A stretch of DNA of 64,000 bases from 2-02-FULL-45-10 sp964478235 (lineage in GTDB: Bacteria > Patescibacteriota > Patescibacteriia > Magasanikbacterales > GWA2-37-8), in assembly GCA_964478235.1 (NCBI GenBank), contig CAYZGX010000001.1, forward strand, positions 170,254 to 234,253, written 5' to 3'. This document shows positions 16,029-25,873 of the stretch, in pieces. The notes beneath the pieces were generated by a model. It saw only the letters and a program-made list of their open reading frames with translations, did no database searches and had not been told where the DNA came from. Numbering within the stretch: position 1 is the stretch's first letter; each line of letters begins with the position of its first letter. The position numbers were made by a program, and so were the translations under genes.

Positions 16029-17234
16029 TTAAGCTTCGGGGTATAAAAACCGCATCACATCATCAATTGTCACCATACCGAGCAGACGATGTTTGGTGTC
16101 AACAACAGCGGCCGTGTACAAATCGTATTTAGTCATGGTGCGCACCACATCACGAATACTATCTTCAACCTGCAAAACAGAGATGGGGTGATCTTTGGGA
16201 ATTAAATCACTCAATAATTGAGCTGGCTCAGAAATAAGTAACCGACGAAGCGATACCGCTCCTCTAAACGTACCGTTAGCATCAACCACGTACACATACA
16301 AAAGCGAGCGCATTGATTTGGAACGAAGTTTAATCTCCTCTAGTGTTTCTGCCACTGTCCAATCAGGCTGAACTTGCACCATGTCAGTAGTCATAAGACC
16401 GCCAGCTGAGTCATCTTTATACACCAAAAGACGCTCAACATTACCAAGCTTACGATCAGGTAATTGTGCGAGCACTCTTTTAGCCTCTTGTTCAGGCAAC
16501 ATTTGAATCAAATCAGTCAGCTCGTCAACTGGCATTTTTTCCAAAATGTCAGCGGATTTTTCAGGGCCGAGGCGACTCACCAAAATCTTCTGACGGCGGG
16601 GATCAAGCTCTTCGAGCACTTGCGCTGCTGTATCGTGATCAAGCGAAGTCACCAGGCGTGCCCCATGCTTAGCGCTTAAATCTTCAACAATGTTAGCTAA
16701 ATCAGCCGGATGTAACCGAATTAAATCATTAGACAGCGAATCAACACGCAGAGCCCCCTTCACTCGCTGAGCTTTACGCCAATCAATCAAATTAACTTTA
16801 AAGAAATCAAAGACATCCAAGAGATCGACGCCTAAACGACGTAAGATTGCTTTAAAACTCACATCAATACCAAGCACCGACATCTGATCACGAAATACTC
16901 CTAATTTTAAATCGTTCACTCGGACAACACGCGCTCCATCAATATCTACAATCTGTTCATCAATAATATCTCTATCTAAAAAAACACAGTCTTCACTCGG
17001 AGCTGTTTCCGGAATGGCGTGTTCTGGATTTTTCAAAGTAATTTCAGCATTACCAAGATTGGCCACAAATGAAAATGGGATAGCCTTATCCCCACGACGA
17101 GTGGCCACAACTAAAAACAGGAGCGGAGCATACCGACCTGGTTTAGGATCTATTAAAATGTCTTTTAGACGCCCGACTACCGTATCTGCGCTGTCTCGCA
17201 CCTTCAGGCGAAGTAATTGACTAAAATACATCAT
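16029..17234 (-). CDS. PRC-barrel + MgtE N-terminal + CBS-pair protein without a channel domain
   Basis: A 401-residue cytoplasmic protein. Residues ~1-75 look like a PRC-barrel (LRLKVRDSADTVVGRLKDI). A linker region to ~160 follows. The MgtE N domain spans ~165-265, with repeated helices such as LEELDPRRQKILVSRL and MPVDELTDLIQMLPEQE. A CBS pair spans ~270-400 (MTTDMVQVQPDWTVAETLEEI, MVTIDDVMRF). In MgtE these domains sense Mg2+ and close a C-terminal channel, which is missing here. It is expressed just ahead of the NRAMP-like transporter, so it probably regulates it. ATGs at 17234 and 17231 are both possible. Confidence 0.85.
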   Translation of the reverse strand: MMYFSQLLRLKVRDSADTVVGRLKDILIDPKPGRYAPLLFLVVATRRGDKAIPFSFVANLGNAEITLKNPEHAIPETAPSEDCVFLDRDIIDEQIVDIDGARVVRVNDLKLGVFRDQMSVLGIDVSFKAILRRLGVDLLDVFDFFKVNLIDWRKAQRVKGALRVDSLSNDLIRLHPADLANIVEDLSAKHGARLVTSLDHDTAAQVLEELDPRRQKILVSRLGPEKSADILEKMPVDELTDLIQMLPEQEAKRVLAQLPDRKLGNVERLLVYKDDSAGGLMTTDMVQVQPDWTVAETLEEIKLRSKSMRSLLYVYVVDANGTFRGAVSLRRLLISEPAQLLSDLIPKDHPISVLQVEDSIRDVVRTMTKYDLYTAAVVDTKHRLLGMVTIDDVMRFLYPEA

Positions 17235-17294
17235 AAAAAGCTACCCGTAGTATACTCGCCTTAAGACAAAAATACAACTACAGACAAGGTGGAT

Positions 17295-17323
17295 AGAATA
17301 CTCTATTTTGGCTAATTTGTCAA
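17295..17323 (-). promoter_or_regulatory. Promoter for the PRC/MgtE-N-CBS and NRAMP-like pair
   Basis: Minus-strand TTGACA (17323-17318), 17-nt spacer, TATTCT (17300-17295), about 60 nt before the start codon. I see no riboswitch-sized leader. Confidence 0.78.
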
Positions 17324-17393
17324 TAAAAAAGGCTTATTTGCCGGCTGGGCTAGCCAAGTAGAGGAGCATCTGGCATACTTACGGGAAGACTCT

Positions 17394-18521
17394 ATGCGTA
17401 TTGGAATTGACGCTCGCATGTATGGCTCAGCCCAAGGTGGTTTAGGGCGCTACATTGAGCAACTACTTATCCATCTAGAAAAACAGCTTACCGACGAAGA
17501 AATGGTTGTTTTTTTACGTCGCGACAATTTTAACGCCTACCAGCCAACCCACAAAAACATCACCAAAGTCCTAGCTGACATCCCCTGGTATGGTTGGCGC
17601 GAACAACTACTGTTACCCAAAATTATTACCGCATCAAACGTTGATGTAATGCATTTTCCTCATTGGAACGTACCACTGCGCTATAACCAGCCATTCGTTG
17701 TCACTGTCCACGACTTGCTCCTCCTGCACTTCCCCACTCGCGAAGCGAGCACCCTTGGACCAATTACCTACATGCTTAAAAACTGGGTTTTTAAACGCGT
17801 CTTGCGTCACGCTGTCGCCTCTTCCCGCCTCATTATCACTCCTAGCGACTACACCAAACAAGATATCGTCAAAACACTGGCTATTTCTGAAAAGAAAATA
17901 CATGTTACCAAGCAAGCAGCGACTGTTTTTGCTAAAACCACACCAAAATCATTGGATCACTACGGAATTACCAAGCCATTTGTCCTCTATGTCGGTGTAA
18001 GCTACCCCCACAAAAACCTCGACACACTCCTCACTGCCTGGACATTATTTGAAAAAAAATACGGTACCGATTACCAGCTTGTTTTGGTTGGAAAAGAAAA
18101 TTTCTTTTATCGTCGACTGCTCAAAAGCGCCACTGCCAAGGCTTGCCAAGGGCTGGTGTATACCAATTTTGTTCCTGATGAAGAATTACCAAAATTCTAC
18201 CAAGAAAGTCGTCTCTACGTACTCCCAAGCCTCTATGAAGGTTATGCTTTACCAGCACTTGAAGCTATGGCCTATAACCTGCCAGTAGCTTCCTCGAACG
18301 CCACCTGCCTACCAGAGGTGCTGCAAGACGGGGCTCTCTACTTTGATCCAACCAACCCTGATTCAATCGTCTCAGCCTTATTTCAAGGGCTTACTAACGA
18401 GTCAACTCGTCAAAAATTAAAAGAAAATGGAGCTCAAATCGTGGCCAGCTACCAAGCTCACGACCTTGCCCGAAAAACCCTTGCTCTCTATCACCAAGCA
18501 GTGGATAACCAGACCCTCTAA
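17394..18521 (+). CDS. GT4-family glycosyltransferase
   Basis: A 375-residue GT-B enzyme with MRIGIDARMYGSAQGGLGRY at the N-terminus. Later come VGVSYPHKNLDTLLTAW and PSLYEGYALPALEAMAYN, the donor-binding Glu signature. The form is that of mannosyltransferases acting in cell-surface glycan assembly. It is separated from the first glycan cluster by the divergent metal-transport pair, but lies on the plus strand ahead of the two surface proteins. A role in decorating the envelope is likely; the exact sugar is unknown. Confidence 0.9.
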   Translation: MRIGIDARMYGSAQGGLGRYIEQLLIHLEKQLTDEEMVVFLRRDNFNAYQPTHKNITKVLADIPWYGWREQLLLPKIITASNVDVMHFPHWNVPLRYNQPFVVTVHDLLLLHFPTREASTLGPITYMLKNWVFKRVLRHAVASSRLIITPSDYTKQDIVKTLAISEKKIHVTKQAATVFAKTTPKSLDHYGITKPFVLYVGVSYPHKNLDTLLTAWTLFEKKYGTDYQLVLVGKENFFYRRLLKSATAKACQGLVYTNFVPDEELPKFYQESRLYVLPSLYEGYALPALEAMAYNLPVASSNATCLPEVLQDGALYFDPTNPDSIVSALFQGLTNESTRQKLKENGAQIVASYQAHDLARKTLALYHQAVDNQTL

Positions 18522-18607
18522 ACGAGTTCCGAAAAACAACAAAATAGTGTATACTATAAGGGTGAACACATTTTTTGTTTCGCTTGTCAGCATTAATCGT
18601 GTAGCTC

Positions 18608-21217
18608 ATGTCATCCGCTCATAAGAGAGTCCAATTACGACGCTGCCAGGGTTGTAATAAACCCGGCCACAATCGCGCTCGCTGTACCGCCCCTCTCAGC
18701 GCTGTTGTGTCGACACTCCAAAAAACTATCACCAAATCACCTCGCGTTCAAAAAACTGAACCGACCGTTGTTGTTGCTAACAAAACTATTCCAACTACCC
18801 CACCTGCCCCTCAGACATCCCGGCACCTCAAAATGTTCGTCCACCATGTTGATTCCCGCCCAGAACACTCTCCACATGTTGTAAACCTACGCTCCAAAAA
18901 CGACATTAGTTGGAAAAAAACAACTGCCGCCTCTCCAGAAAAAAACGATTCACTCTATCACACCTATCATCAAACAATTGTCGAAGAAGCGACCACGCTC
19001 CCGCCAATAACCACACTACCAATTTCATTACTACCAGTTTCTAAAGAACCCGGCGCTCTTCGTTCTTGGTTCAAAAAAATAACAACAAAGCCAACCCAAT
19101 CCGACGAAGCAGTTTTTTCTGTAGAGCTACAAAAAACCTCTCCTCGACCAACAACGATTACCCCTAATCAAAATTTTCAGTTAGAGAAAACACCATCTCT
19201 AACAGATCGCTGGCAGAATCTTACCCAGATGCTTCCTGGTGCCAAGCGTCTGGTGGCCGCTGGAACACTCTTAGCAATACTCGTCAGTGTTCCTGGTCCA
19301 GCATATGGCTATTACCAAGATATTTTAAGCACTAAAGCCTCAGTTATCAAAGATTCAAGCGAAGCTTTTTTAGCTCTTCAAGACTCCACCATCGCTTTAA
19401 AGCAAGCTGATTTCTCTAGAGCTGAAATAGCCACCGCCCAAGCTCTCGGCAAATTTAACACGGCTTTAAGCGCCCTCAACGACCACCGCTTCATTGAAAC
19501 GTTGACCAGCATTATCCCTACCGTCGGCGGATCACTCGAGAGCCGACAAAAGATTCTACTAGCCGGTCAAGAAATTACCGTTGGCAACAGCTATCTATTA
19601 CAAGGCCTCAAAAAAGATGCTACTACTGGCGGATTTTCTAGCCACCTACAAACAGTCATCGAAAATCTCCACCTCGCTATTCCTAACTATGAAAAAGCTG
19701 CTCAAAACTTAGCCGAGGTTGACCCAAAAACACTTCCTATTGAATACCAAGCACAATTCGGAGATTTTCGTCGCCTCATGGGCAGCGTGCTTAGCGATTT
19801 TAAAACTATCGACAGTGTCGGTTCATCATTTTTGGATATTTTTGGGACCAAAGGTACTCGACGCTATATCATTGTTTTCCAAAACCCAGCTGAACTTCGT
19901 CCAACTGGTGGTTTTATGGGAAGTTTTGCTGTGCTCACCGTCAAAGATGGAGCAATCACTAAGATGACTGTTCCTCCAGGCGGAACGTATGACCTCCAAG
20001 GACAGCTACGCAAAGTTGTTGAGCCTCCTACCCCCCTACTTCTTTCCAACAAACGTTGGGAATTCCAAGACGCCAACTGGTTCCCAAGCTTCCCGGTAAG
20101 TGCTGAAAAAATAATGTGGTTCTATCGCAACAGTCTCGGCGAAAGCGTTGATGGAGTTATTGCTATCAATGCCTCTGTTTTGGAACGCCTACTCAGCATT
20201 ATGGGCCCAGTGACCGATGAAAAACGTGCTGTCACCCTACACAGCGACACCGCTCTCGCGACTATTCAAAAAATTGTTGAAGAAGGTCCAGAAAAACAGA
20301 TTAACAAACCAAAACAAATTATCGCTGATTTGGCTCCTGGGCTGGTAAAACAAATTAGCACGGCCAATACCGCTCAAATCATTCCTCTTTTAACCGAACT
20401 CCAAGAGGCTTTAGAACAAAAAGAAATCCAGGCCTATTTCACCGATGGAGAAGTGCAGAACACTATCAAAAACCTTGGTTGGTCGGGCGAGCTGGTTGCC
20501 ACCAATAAAAACCAGGATTATGTTATGGTCGTCAACACCAATATTCAAGGCGAAAAAAGTGACGCCAATATATCTCAAACAGTGAGCCACCAATCAGTAG
20601 TAGCTCAAGACGGAACTATCACCAACACCGTCACTATTACTCGTCGTCATAATGGTACAAAAGGTGAAAAATTATACGGCACTACCAATATTAACTACCT
20701 ACGCTTATACGTTCCAGAGGGAAGCTCACTACTCAGCGCCAGTGGTTTTATGTGGCCCGACGAAAAAGCCTTCCGCGCTCCGCTAAAGTGGGCTGAGAAA
20801 GACACTCTTCTCACCGCCGTTGAAGATGAACAGTCTATCGACAGCGAAACTGGCACCAGAGTGACCAATGAGCTTGGAAAAACCGCTTTTGGCAACTGGG
20901 TTATTACCGAACCAGGCAGTGAAAGCACTGTCAGCTTCACCTACCGCCTGCCATTCAAAATCCGCCCAATCATTGAACAAAAAACTGCTTGGGAAAAAGT
21001 CGTAGCCCCACTCACCAATCCAATCGCTCGTTACCAACTGATAGCTCAACGACAATCAGGATCGCTATCGACCTTTGATAGTCAGGTTATTTTTACCAGC
21101 GACTGGCACCCCTACTGGCAAGAAGGCGAGAATATGACCCTTGCCACCAATGGCGCTCGTATCGCTCCAACCAACCTCACCAAAGATACCGTGTGGAGCT
21201 TGGTGATGCAGCGCTAA
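18608..21217 (+). CDS. DUF4012 surface protein with an N-terminal CCHC zinc knuckle
   Basis: An 869-residue protein. Near the start (about residues 13-26) CQGCNKPGHNRARC gives the exact C-x2-C-x4-H-x4-C spacing of a zinc knuckle, normally a nucleic-acid or protein binding motif. About 190 low-complexity Thr/Pro/Lys-rich residues follow. A membrane segment lies near 217-238 (RLVAAGTLLAILVSVPGPAYG), then an extracytoplasmic DUF4012 region with FQNPAELRPTGGFMGSF and DANWFPSFPVSAEK. The knuckle is thus predicted in the cytoplasm and DUF4012 outside. DUF4012 resembles LytR-type domains and is often found beside CPR glycan genes. Function is unknown. Confidence 0.8.
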   Translation: MSSAHKRVQLRRCQGCNKPGHNRARCTAPLSAVVSTLQKTITKSPRVQKTEPTVVVANKTIPTTPPAPQTSRHLKMFVHHVDSRPEHSPHVVNLRSKNDISWKKTTAASPEKNDSLYHTYHQTIVEEATTLPPITTLPISLLPVSKEPGALRSWFKKITTKPTQSDEAVFSVELQKTSPRPTTITPNQNFQLEKTPSLTDRWQNLTQMLPGAKRLVAAGTLLAILVSVPGPAYGYYQDILSTKASVIKDSSEAFLALQDSTIALKQADFSRAEIATAQALGKFNTALSALNDHRFIETLTSIIPTVGGSLESRQKILLAGQEITVGNSYLLQGLKKDATTGGFSSHLQTVIENLHLAIPNYEKAAQNLAEVDPKTLPIEYQAQFGDFRRLMGSVLSDFKTIDSVGSSFLDIFGTKGTRRYIIVFQNPAELRPTGGFMGSFAVLTVKDGAITKMTVPPGGTYDLQGQLRKVVEPPTPLLLSNKRWEFQDANWFPSFPVSAEKIMWFYRNSLGESVDGVIAINASVLERLLSIMGPVTDEKRAVTLHSDTALATIQKIVEEGPEKQINKPKQIIADLAPGLVKQISTANTAQIIPLLTELQEALEQKEIQAYFTDGEVQNTIKNLGWSGELVATNKNQDYVMVVNTNIQGEKSDANISQTVSHQSVVAQDGTITNTVTITRRHNGTKGEKLYGTTNINYLRLYVPEGSSLLSASGFMWPDEKAFRAPLKWAEKDTLLTAVEDEQSIDSETGTRVTNELGKTAFGNWVITEPGSESTVSFTYRLPFKIRPIIEQKTAWEKVVAPLTNPIARYQLIAQRQSGSLSTFDSQVIFTSDWHPYWQEGENMTLATNGARIAPTNLTKDTVWSLVMQR

Positions 21218-21252
21218 ACGCTGTCCGTTCATTATTAGGGTTATTTATTTGT

Positions 21253-23118
21253 ATGCAACATCATAAAACCGCCCCTGCTTCTGATACTCCGCCTGACGAG
21301 AAAAAATCACATCATCGTTTTACCAAAAAAAGAGCTTCTTCAGAAAATACCGACGAAGTCTACAGTGAAAAAAACATTGATCACACCATAGCTGCTATTT
21401 ATCAAGACGATAATGGTGAAATTCCTAATATGCAACGCATGACTATACAACGAAGCGGTTCTTTTGCGCGTTTTTTCACCTTTATCTTTTTAATCGGTAT
21501 CGTCGGGGCAGTTTTGGCTTGGACCGGTTTCTTTTTCCTACCAAACAGCGACACCTCTCGCGACCAAGTCAGCTTAGTTTTTGAAGGTCCAAGCACTGTT
21601 GAGCTCGGAGCTACCACCACCTTTAAACTAGTCTATGGAAACGATGGGACAGTTGATGTTACCAAACTCACTCTCAACGTCTATTACCCAGAAGGTTTCT
21701 ACTTTATCACCAGTTCGAAGCCAACCTCTAATGCTGGTCGAAACGAATGGAAATTAGCCGATCTCTCTATCGGAAAAAATGCCGAACTACTCATTACTGG
21801 TAAATTTTACGGCACACCTGATGAACAAAAGTCGTGGCGCGCTTTTTTAAACTATACCCCAACCAACTTTAATTCTGAACTACAAAAAATTAGTGCTAAA
21901 AATGTCATTATCGGCGACTCCCCCCTCTCTCTCACTATGTCCGGCCCAGACAAAGCTTCAATTGGTGTAGACGCGGCCTATAGTTTTGCTATTGAAGCCG
22001 ACACCGATTGGAAAGGGCCACTTTTATTGGTACCACTTGTTCCAACCAACTTCCAAATTTCTTCATCCTCACCAGCGCTTGATAAAAACGGTCGTTGGAA
22101 TGTTGTCTTTACCACTTCCACCCCTCGCCCACTCTTTAGTTTGCGTGGTCGTTTCAAAGATAGTACGGTCACAAGCACTATCAAAGCTAATCTGTACGTT
22201 TCTATTCCAACATCAAACCAACTATTCGCCGTTGCTCACACTGAAATTACTCCAGAAATTGCTAAAAACTCCATTCCTTTTGCCACCGCTATCAACGGCA
22301 CAACCCAAGACTTTGACTCTCACCCTGGAGAAAAATTGGCTATCACTGTCAATCTCAAAAACACTTCGCCAGACGTGATGAAAAACGCCACTATTAGTCT
22401 TATTTTTGATGCCCCTTCAGTCAAACGAGCAAGTGCTCTTAGTTGGGGACAAATCAGCGACAAAAATGACGGTGTCATTGTTGGCGAACAAGTCAGCGAC
22501 ACTCTTCGACGCGGCACTATCACCTGGACCAGCAAACAAATTCCAGCACTAGCTCAAATTCAACCAAACAGCACCATTACTTTTGACCTCGCCCTGCCCA
22601 TCAAAGACACTCGTGACTTTGACTTTAGCACTAGTAAAGAAAATACTATTAAAGTCGTTACCAACGCCACCTATCTTGATAAAACCAACACGACAATTTC
22701 CACCGCAGCGAGCCCAATCACCATCACCCTTATTAGCGATCTCGCTTTTGAAAACCGAGACTCGGTGACCACTAATAGCCAAAGCAAAGAGGAACATGCT
22801 GTTTCCTGGGTACTCACCAATAGTTACCACGATTTGAAAGATATCACTGTCACTGCCGATATCTATGGCGACACCACTTTCCTCGCTGGATCAACATCTG
22901 GCGGATCAATGGTCTTCTCAGCCAAAGACAAACGCATCACCTGGACTATCCCTTCCATGCCTGAAAGCATTGATGTAGCCAACGGCACCTTCACCCTAGT
23001 CGTCAACGCGAAAAACCCAACTCAAAATACCTTACTTTCTAAAGTAAAAATCGAAGCCACTGACACTGTGGCCGGAAAAAAGATACTTCTATCTGGCAAT
23101 GAAATAAAGCTTAAATAG
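21253..23118 (+). CDS. Single-pass surface protein with repeated Ig-like/DUF11-type beta domains
   Basis: 621 residues from the ATG at 21253. The frame is open back to 21193, overlapping the previous gene, but that start would be out of keeping with the charged N-terminus. A ~80-residue cytoplasmic tail (His/Lys/Ser rich) leads to one membrane helix (FTFIFLIGIVGAVLAWTGFF). The exterior is built from successive beta-sandwich-like segments with phrases such as VELGATTTFKLVYGNDGTVD and PDVMKNATISLIF, typical of DUF11/CARDB-like adhesin modules. There is no sortase signal or C-terminal anchor. It lies 35 nt after the DUF4012 gene and is probably cotranscribed; a terminator follows. Confidence 0.75.
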   Translation: MQHHKTAPASDTPPDEKKSHHRFTKKRASSENTDEVYSEKNIDHTIAAIYQDDNGEIPNMQRMTIQRSGSFARFFTFIFLIGIVGAVLAWTGFFFLPNSDTSRDQVSLVFEGPSTVELGATTTFKLVYGNDGTVDVTKLTLNVYYPEGFYFITSSKPTSNAGRNEWKLADLSIGKNAELLITGKFYGTPDEQKSWRAFLNYTPTNFNSELQKISAKNVIIGDSPLSLTMSGPDKASIGVDAAYSFAIEADTDWKGPLLLVPLVPTNFQISSSSPALDKNGRWNVVFTTSTPRPLFSLRGRFKDSTVTSTIKANLYVSIPTSNQLFAVAHTEITPEIAKNSIPFATAINGTTQDFDSHPGEKLAITVNLKNTSPDVMKNATISLIFDAPSVKRASALSWGQISDKNDGVIVGEQVSDTLRRGTITWTSKQIPALAQIQPNSTITFDLALPIKDTRDFDFSTSKENTIKVVTNATYLDKTNTTISTAASPITITLISDLAFENRDSVTTNSQSKEEHAVSWVLTNSYHDLKDITVTADIYGDTTFLAGSTSGGSMVFSAKDKRITWTIPSMPESIDVANGTFTLVVNAKNPTQNTLLSKVKIEATDTVAGKKILLSGNEIKLK

Positions 23119-23123
23119 CAACA

Positions 23124-23156
23124 AAAATCCCCTGACTTTGTCAGGGGATTTTTTAT
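23124..23156. terminator. Bidirectional terminator between surface protein and miaA
   Basis: AAAATCCCCTGAC - TTTG - GTCAGGGGATTTT-type stem (23124-23152) followed by T-run; it can serve both convergent units. Confidence 0.9.
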
Positions 23157-24083
23157 TTATAACAGAAATTTTTTTACCATCTCTCGAACATTCTTCACCT
23201 CATCTGGGTTCACCCATTGAATACGCTTATCTCGTTTAAACCAAGTAATCTGCCGTTTCGCGTAGCGGTGTGTATCTTGTTTAATTGATTCAACCGCGGC
23301 TTCCAAAGTCATAGTTTCGCTCAGATAAGCTCCAATTTGTTTATAGCCAATACTACTCATGCTTGGCAAATTCCAACCGTATTTTTGTTTAAGTAATTTT
23401 TGAGTTTCTTTCACCAAACCATTTTCTATTTGAGCATCAATAGCCTTGTCTATGCGTGCGTATAAATCAGGCAATTCACGCTTTAACCCTATCTGCAGAG
23501 CCTCAAACAGTGGCTTAGCGAGCGAACGTTGTTCGGCAAACGATTCCCCCGTCAAAATCGCCACTTCAAGAGCGCGAATAACCCGGCGAGGATTCTGCCT
23601 ATCAACCTGTTCAAAACTTTTTGGGTCAACTTTTTTAAGGAGTAGTAATAATTCCTCCAATGGTTTTTCTTCAAGCGAACGTCGAAGCGTTTTGTTTGGC
23701 GGAACAGACGGCATAGATAGATTGTCAACAATTGACCATACATAGAGCCCTGTCCCCCCAACAACAATCGGCACTTTTCCACGAGACACAATGTCATTAA
23801 TATGCGTTACCGCTCGCTCTTTATACTCTGCCAAACTCATCTCATGCCCCGGATCAACGCAATCCATCATATAGTGAGGAATGCCGTCAACCATAAACAC
23901 TTGCTCTCCACGAACTGCCTTCCACACACCATCGGGTTTGGCAGTGCCAATCGTCATTTTGGTATACACCTGACGCGAGTCAGCCGAGACAACTTCACCG
24001 TTGAATTCTTTGGCTAATGACAAACCAAGAGCGGTTTTTCCGCTCGAGGTCGCGCCAACAATAACAATAATCTTTGGTAGCAT
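23157..24083 (-). CDS. miaA: tRNA dimethylallyltransferase
   Basis: A 308-residue enzyme that adds an isoprenoid group to A37 of tRNAs reading UNN codons. The P-loop is GATSSGKTALGLSLA (about residue 10), followed by VVSADSRQVYTKMTIGTAKP, the diagnostic MiaA stretch. YMMDCVDPGHEMSLAEY and VVGGTGLYVWS complete the substrate channel. Length is normal. It lies 10 nt downstream of thrS and so is probably included in the T-box-controlled transcript. Confidence 0.96.
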   Translation of the reverse strand: MLPKIIVIVGATSSGKTALGLSLAKEFNGEVVSADSRQVYTKMTIGTAKPDGVWKAVRGEQVFMVDGIPHYMMDCVDPGHEMSLAEYKERAVTHINDIVSRGKVPIVVGGTGLYVWSIVDNLSMPSVPPNKTLRRSLEEKPLEELLLLLKKVDPKSFEQVDRQNPRRVIRALEVAILTGESFAEQRSLAKPLFEALQIGLKRELPDLYARIDKAIDAQIENGLVKETQKLLKQKYGWNLPSMSSIGYKQIGAYLSETMTLEAAVESIKQDTHRYAKRQITWFKRDKRIQWVNPDEVKNVREMVKKFLL

Positions 24084-24093
24084 TTGGACTATT

Positions 24094-25848
24094 TTAACGT
24101 GAAATTCGCTGTTTTGTTTCAGAGATTACTCGTTCTACAAAAGCAGCTTGTGTCATTTTGATTTGCTCTTCTTGACCACGAACGCGAATCATCCATTCTT
24201 CGCCAGCCAATTCTTTGTCACCTACCACAACCACATACGGAATCTTTTGACCGGCGGCATTACGAACTTTTTTACCAATTGTTTCATCAGCACTATCAAT
24301 ACCAACGCGAATACCTTGTTCATCAAGCTGTTTTTGAAGAGCAACTGCTCCTTCAACATGCTTTGACGACACCGGCAACAGCTGTACTTGTACTGGGGCC
24401 ATCCATACCGGGAAAGCACCGGCATAGTGCTCGATCAGAATGCCCATAAAACGCTCTGGAGAGCCCACCAAAGCGCGATGGATCATAATTGGGTGTTTCT
24501 CCTGTCCATCAGAATCAACATAGGTCAAACCGAAACGTACTGGCATATTCATATCCAGCTGAATCGTCGAGATCTGCCATTCACGACCAATTGAGTCAGT
24601 CGCCATAATATCCATTTTCGGACCATAGAAGGCCGCTTCCCCAAGCGCTTCTTTAAAAGTAATACCGTTTCGTTCCAACAGTGCTCGGAGAATGCTTTCT
24701 GCCTTTTCCCAAGTACTATCTTCACCCAAATATTTTTCTTTATGTTCTGGATCGCGAAGCGACAAGCGAATCCAATAATTTAGACCATACGTGGTGAGCG
24801 CTTGCTTAATAGCAATAAGAACATTATTAAATTCTTCCTCAATTTGATCTTCGCGACAGAAACAATGGCCATCATCTTGAGAAAAACAACGTAGGCGGGT
24901 GAGGCCAGACAGCTCACCTGGTCGCTCATCACGATAGAGGTTCGAAAAATCAGCAAAACGAAGCGGTAAATCTTTATAACTGCGCTTCTGTGAAGCATAA
25001 ATCTGCGTATGCTGGGGGCAGTTCATTGGCTTCAGATAATACTGTTCATCAGAATAGTGCGACTTTACCTCAAGCATGTCATCTTTATATTTATCGTAGT
25101 GACCAGACACCTTGAATAGCTCTGCTTTGTTAATGTTCGGTGTGTGCACCTCTTGAAAACCAATCTTTTTGTTAAGTTCACGGGAATAATTAGCGATAGC
25201 ATTACGCACTGTCGTACCTTTTGGAGTAAAAAGTGGCATCCCTGGTCCAACCAACTCAGAGATAACAAACAAATCTAGTTCTTTGCCAAGCTTGCGATGA
25301 TCGCGCTTCTTGGCTTCTTCCAACATATTCAAATACACTGCCAACTCTTTGCGATTAGCAAACAACAAACCATAAATACGGGTCAACATTTCATTCTTTT
25401 CGTCCCCGCGCCAGTAGGCACCAGCCACTTTGTGGAGTTTCAAACCATCAAGCGGAATCTCTTTGGTGTTGTCAGTATGACCACCACGACACAAATCAGT
25501 AAACGGACCAGATTCATACAGAGTAAGCGTTTTACTTTCGCCCGCAAACTCATTAATCAAATCTAATTTAAACGGCTGGTCTTTTTCAAACTGCTTTGCT
25601 TCATCCACCGACACTTCTTTGCGCACAAAAGCATGACCACCCTTAGCAATTTCCTTCATTTTTTCTTCAATTTTTTCCAAATCATTTTCCGAAATAGACA
25701 CGCCAGCTGGAAATTTAAAATCGTAATAAAAACCAGTTTCAATCGTTGGGCCAATCGCCAACTTTGTTCCTGGATACAATTCCAAAACAGCAGCCGCCAA
25801 CATATGAGCCGCTGAGTGTCGTGCGTTGTCTAGTTTTTGTACATCCAT
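24094..25848 (-). CDS. thrS: Threonyl-tRNA synthetase lacking the TGS domain
   Basis: 584 residues charging tRNA-Thr. It starts directly at the editing domain: HSAAHMLAAAV (HxxxH, residues 11-15) with the partner CRGGHTDNT near 120. The class II catalytic core shows motif 2 (FSNLYRDERPGE) and motif 3 (ALVGSPERFMGILIEHY), followed by the anticodon-binding domain. The ~60-residue N-terminal TGS domain of the E. coli enzyme is missing. The start ATG at 25848 is well placed after the T-box terminator. A Thr-specific T-box controls it in cis. Confidence 0.97.
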   Translation of the reverse strand: MDVQKLDNARHSAAHMLAAAVLELYPGTKLAIGPTIETGFYYDFKFPAGVSISENDLEKIEEKMKEIAKGGHAFVRKEVSVDEAKQFEKDQPFKLDLINEFAGESKTLTLYESGPFTDLCRGGHTDNTKEIPLDGLKLHKVAGAYWRGDEKNEMLTRIYGLLFANRKELAVYLNMLEEAKKRDHRKLGKELDLFVISELVGPGMPLFTPKGTTVRNAIANYSRELNKKIGFQEVHTPNINKAELFKVSGHYDKYKDDMLEVKSHYSDEQYYLKPMNCPQHTQIYASQKRSYKDLPLRFADFSNLYRDERPGELSGLTRLRCFSQDDGHCFCREDQIEEEFNNVLIAIKQALTTYGLNYWIRLSLRDPEHKEKYLGEDSTWEKAESILRALLERNGITFKEALGEAAFYGPKMDIMATDSIGREWQISTIQLDMNMPVRFGLTYVDSDGQEKHPIMIHRALVGSPERFMGILIEHYAGAFPVWMAPVQVQLLPVSSKHVEGAVALQKQLDEQGIRVGIDSADETIGKKVRNAAGQKIPYVVVVGDKELAGEEWMIRVRGQEEQIKMTQAAFVERVISETKQRISR

Positions 25849-25873
25849 ATAATTAAACAGTTAAAAATATAAA

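Noticed and set aside
11056..23118. Recently transferred polysaccharide island
   Set aside because: Composition looks like the surrounding genes, there are no mobile elements or tRNA-flanked repeats, and such clusters are ordinary in this group.
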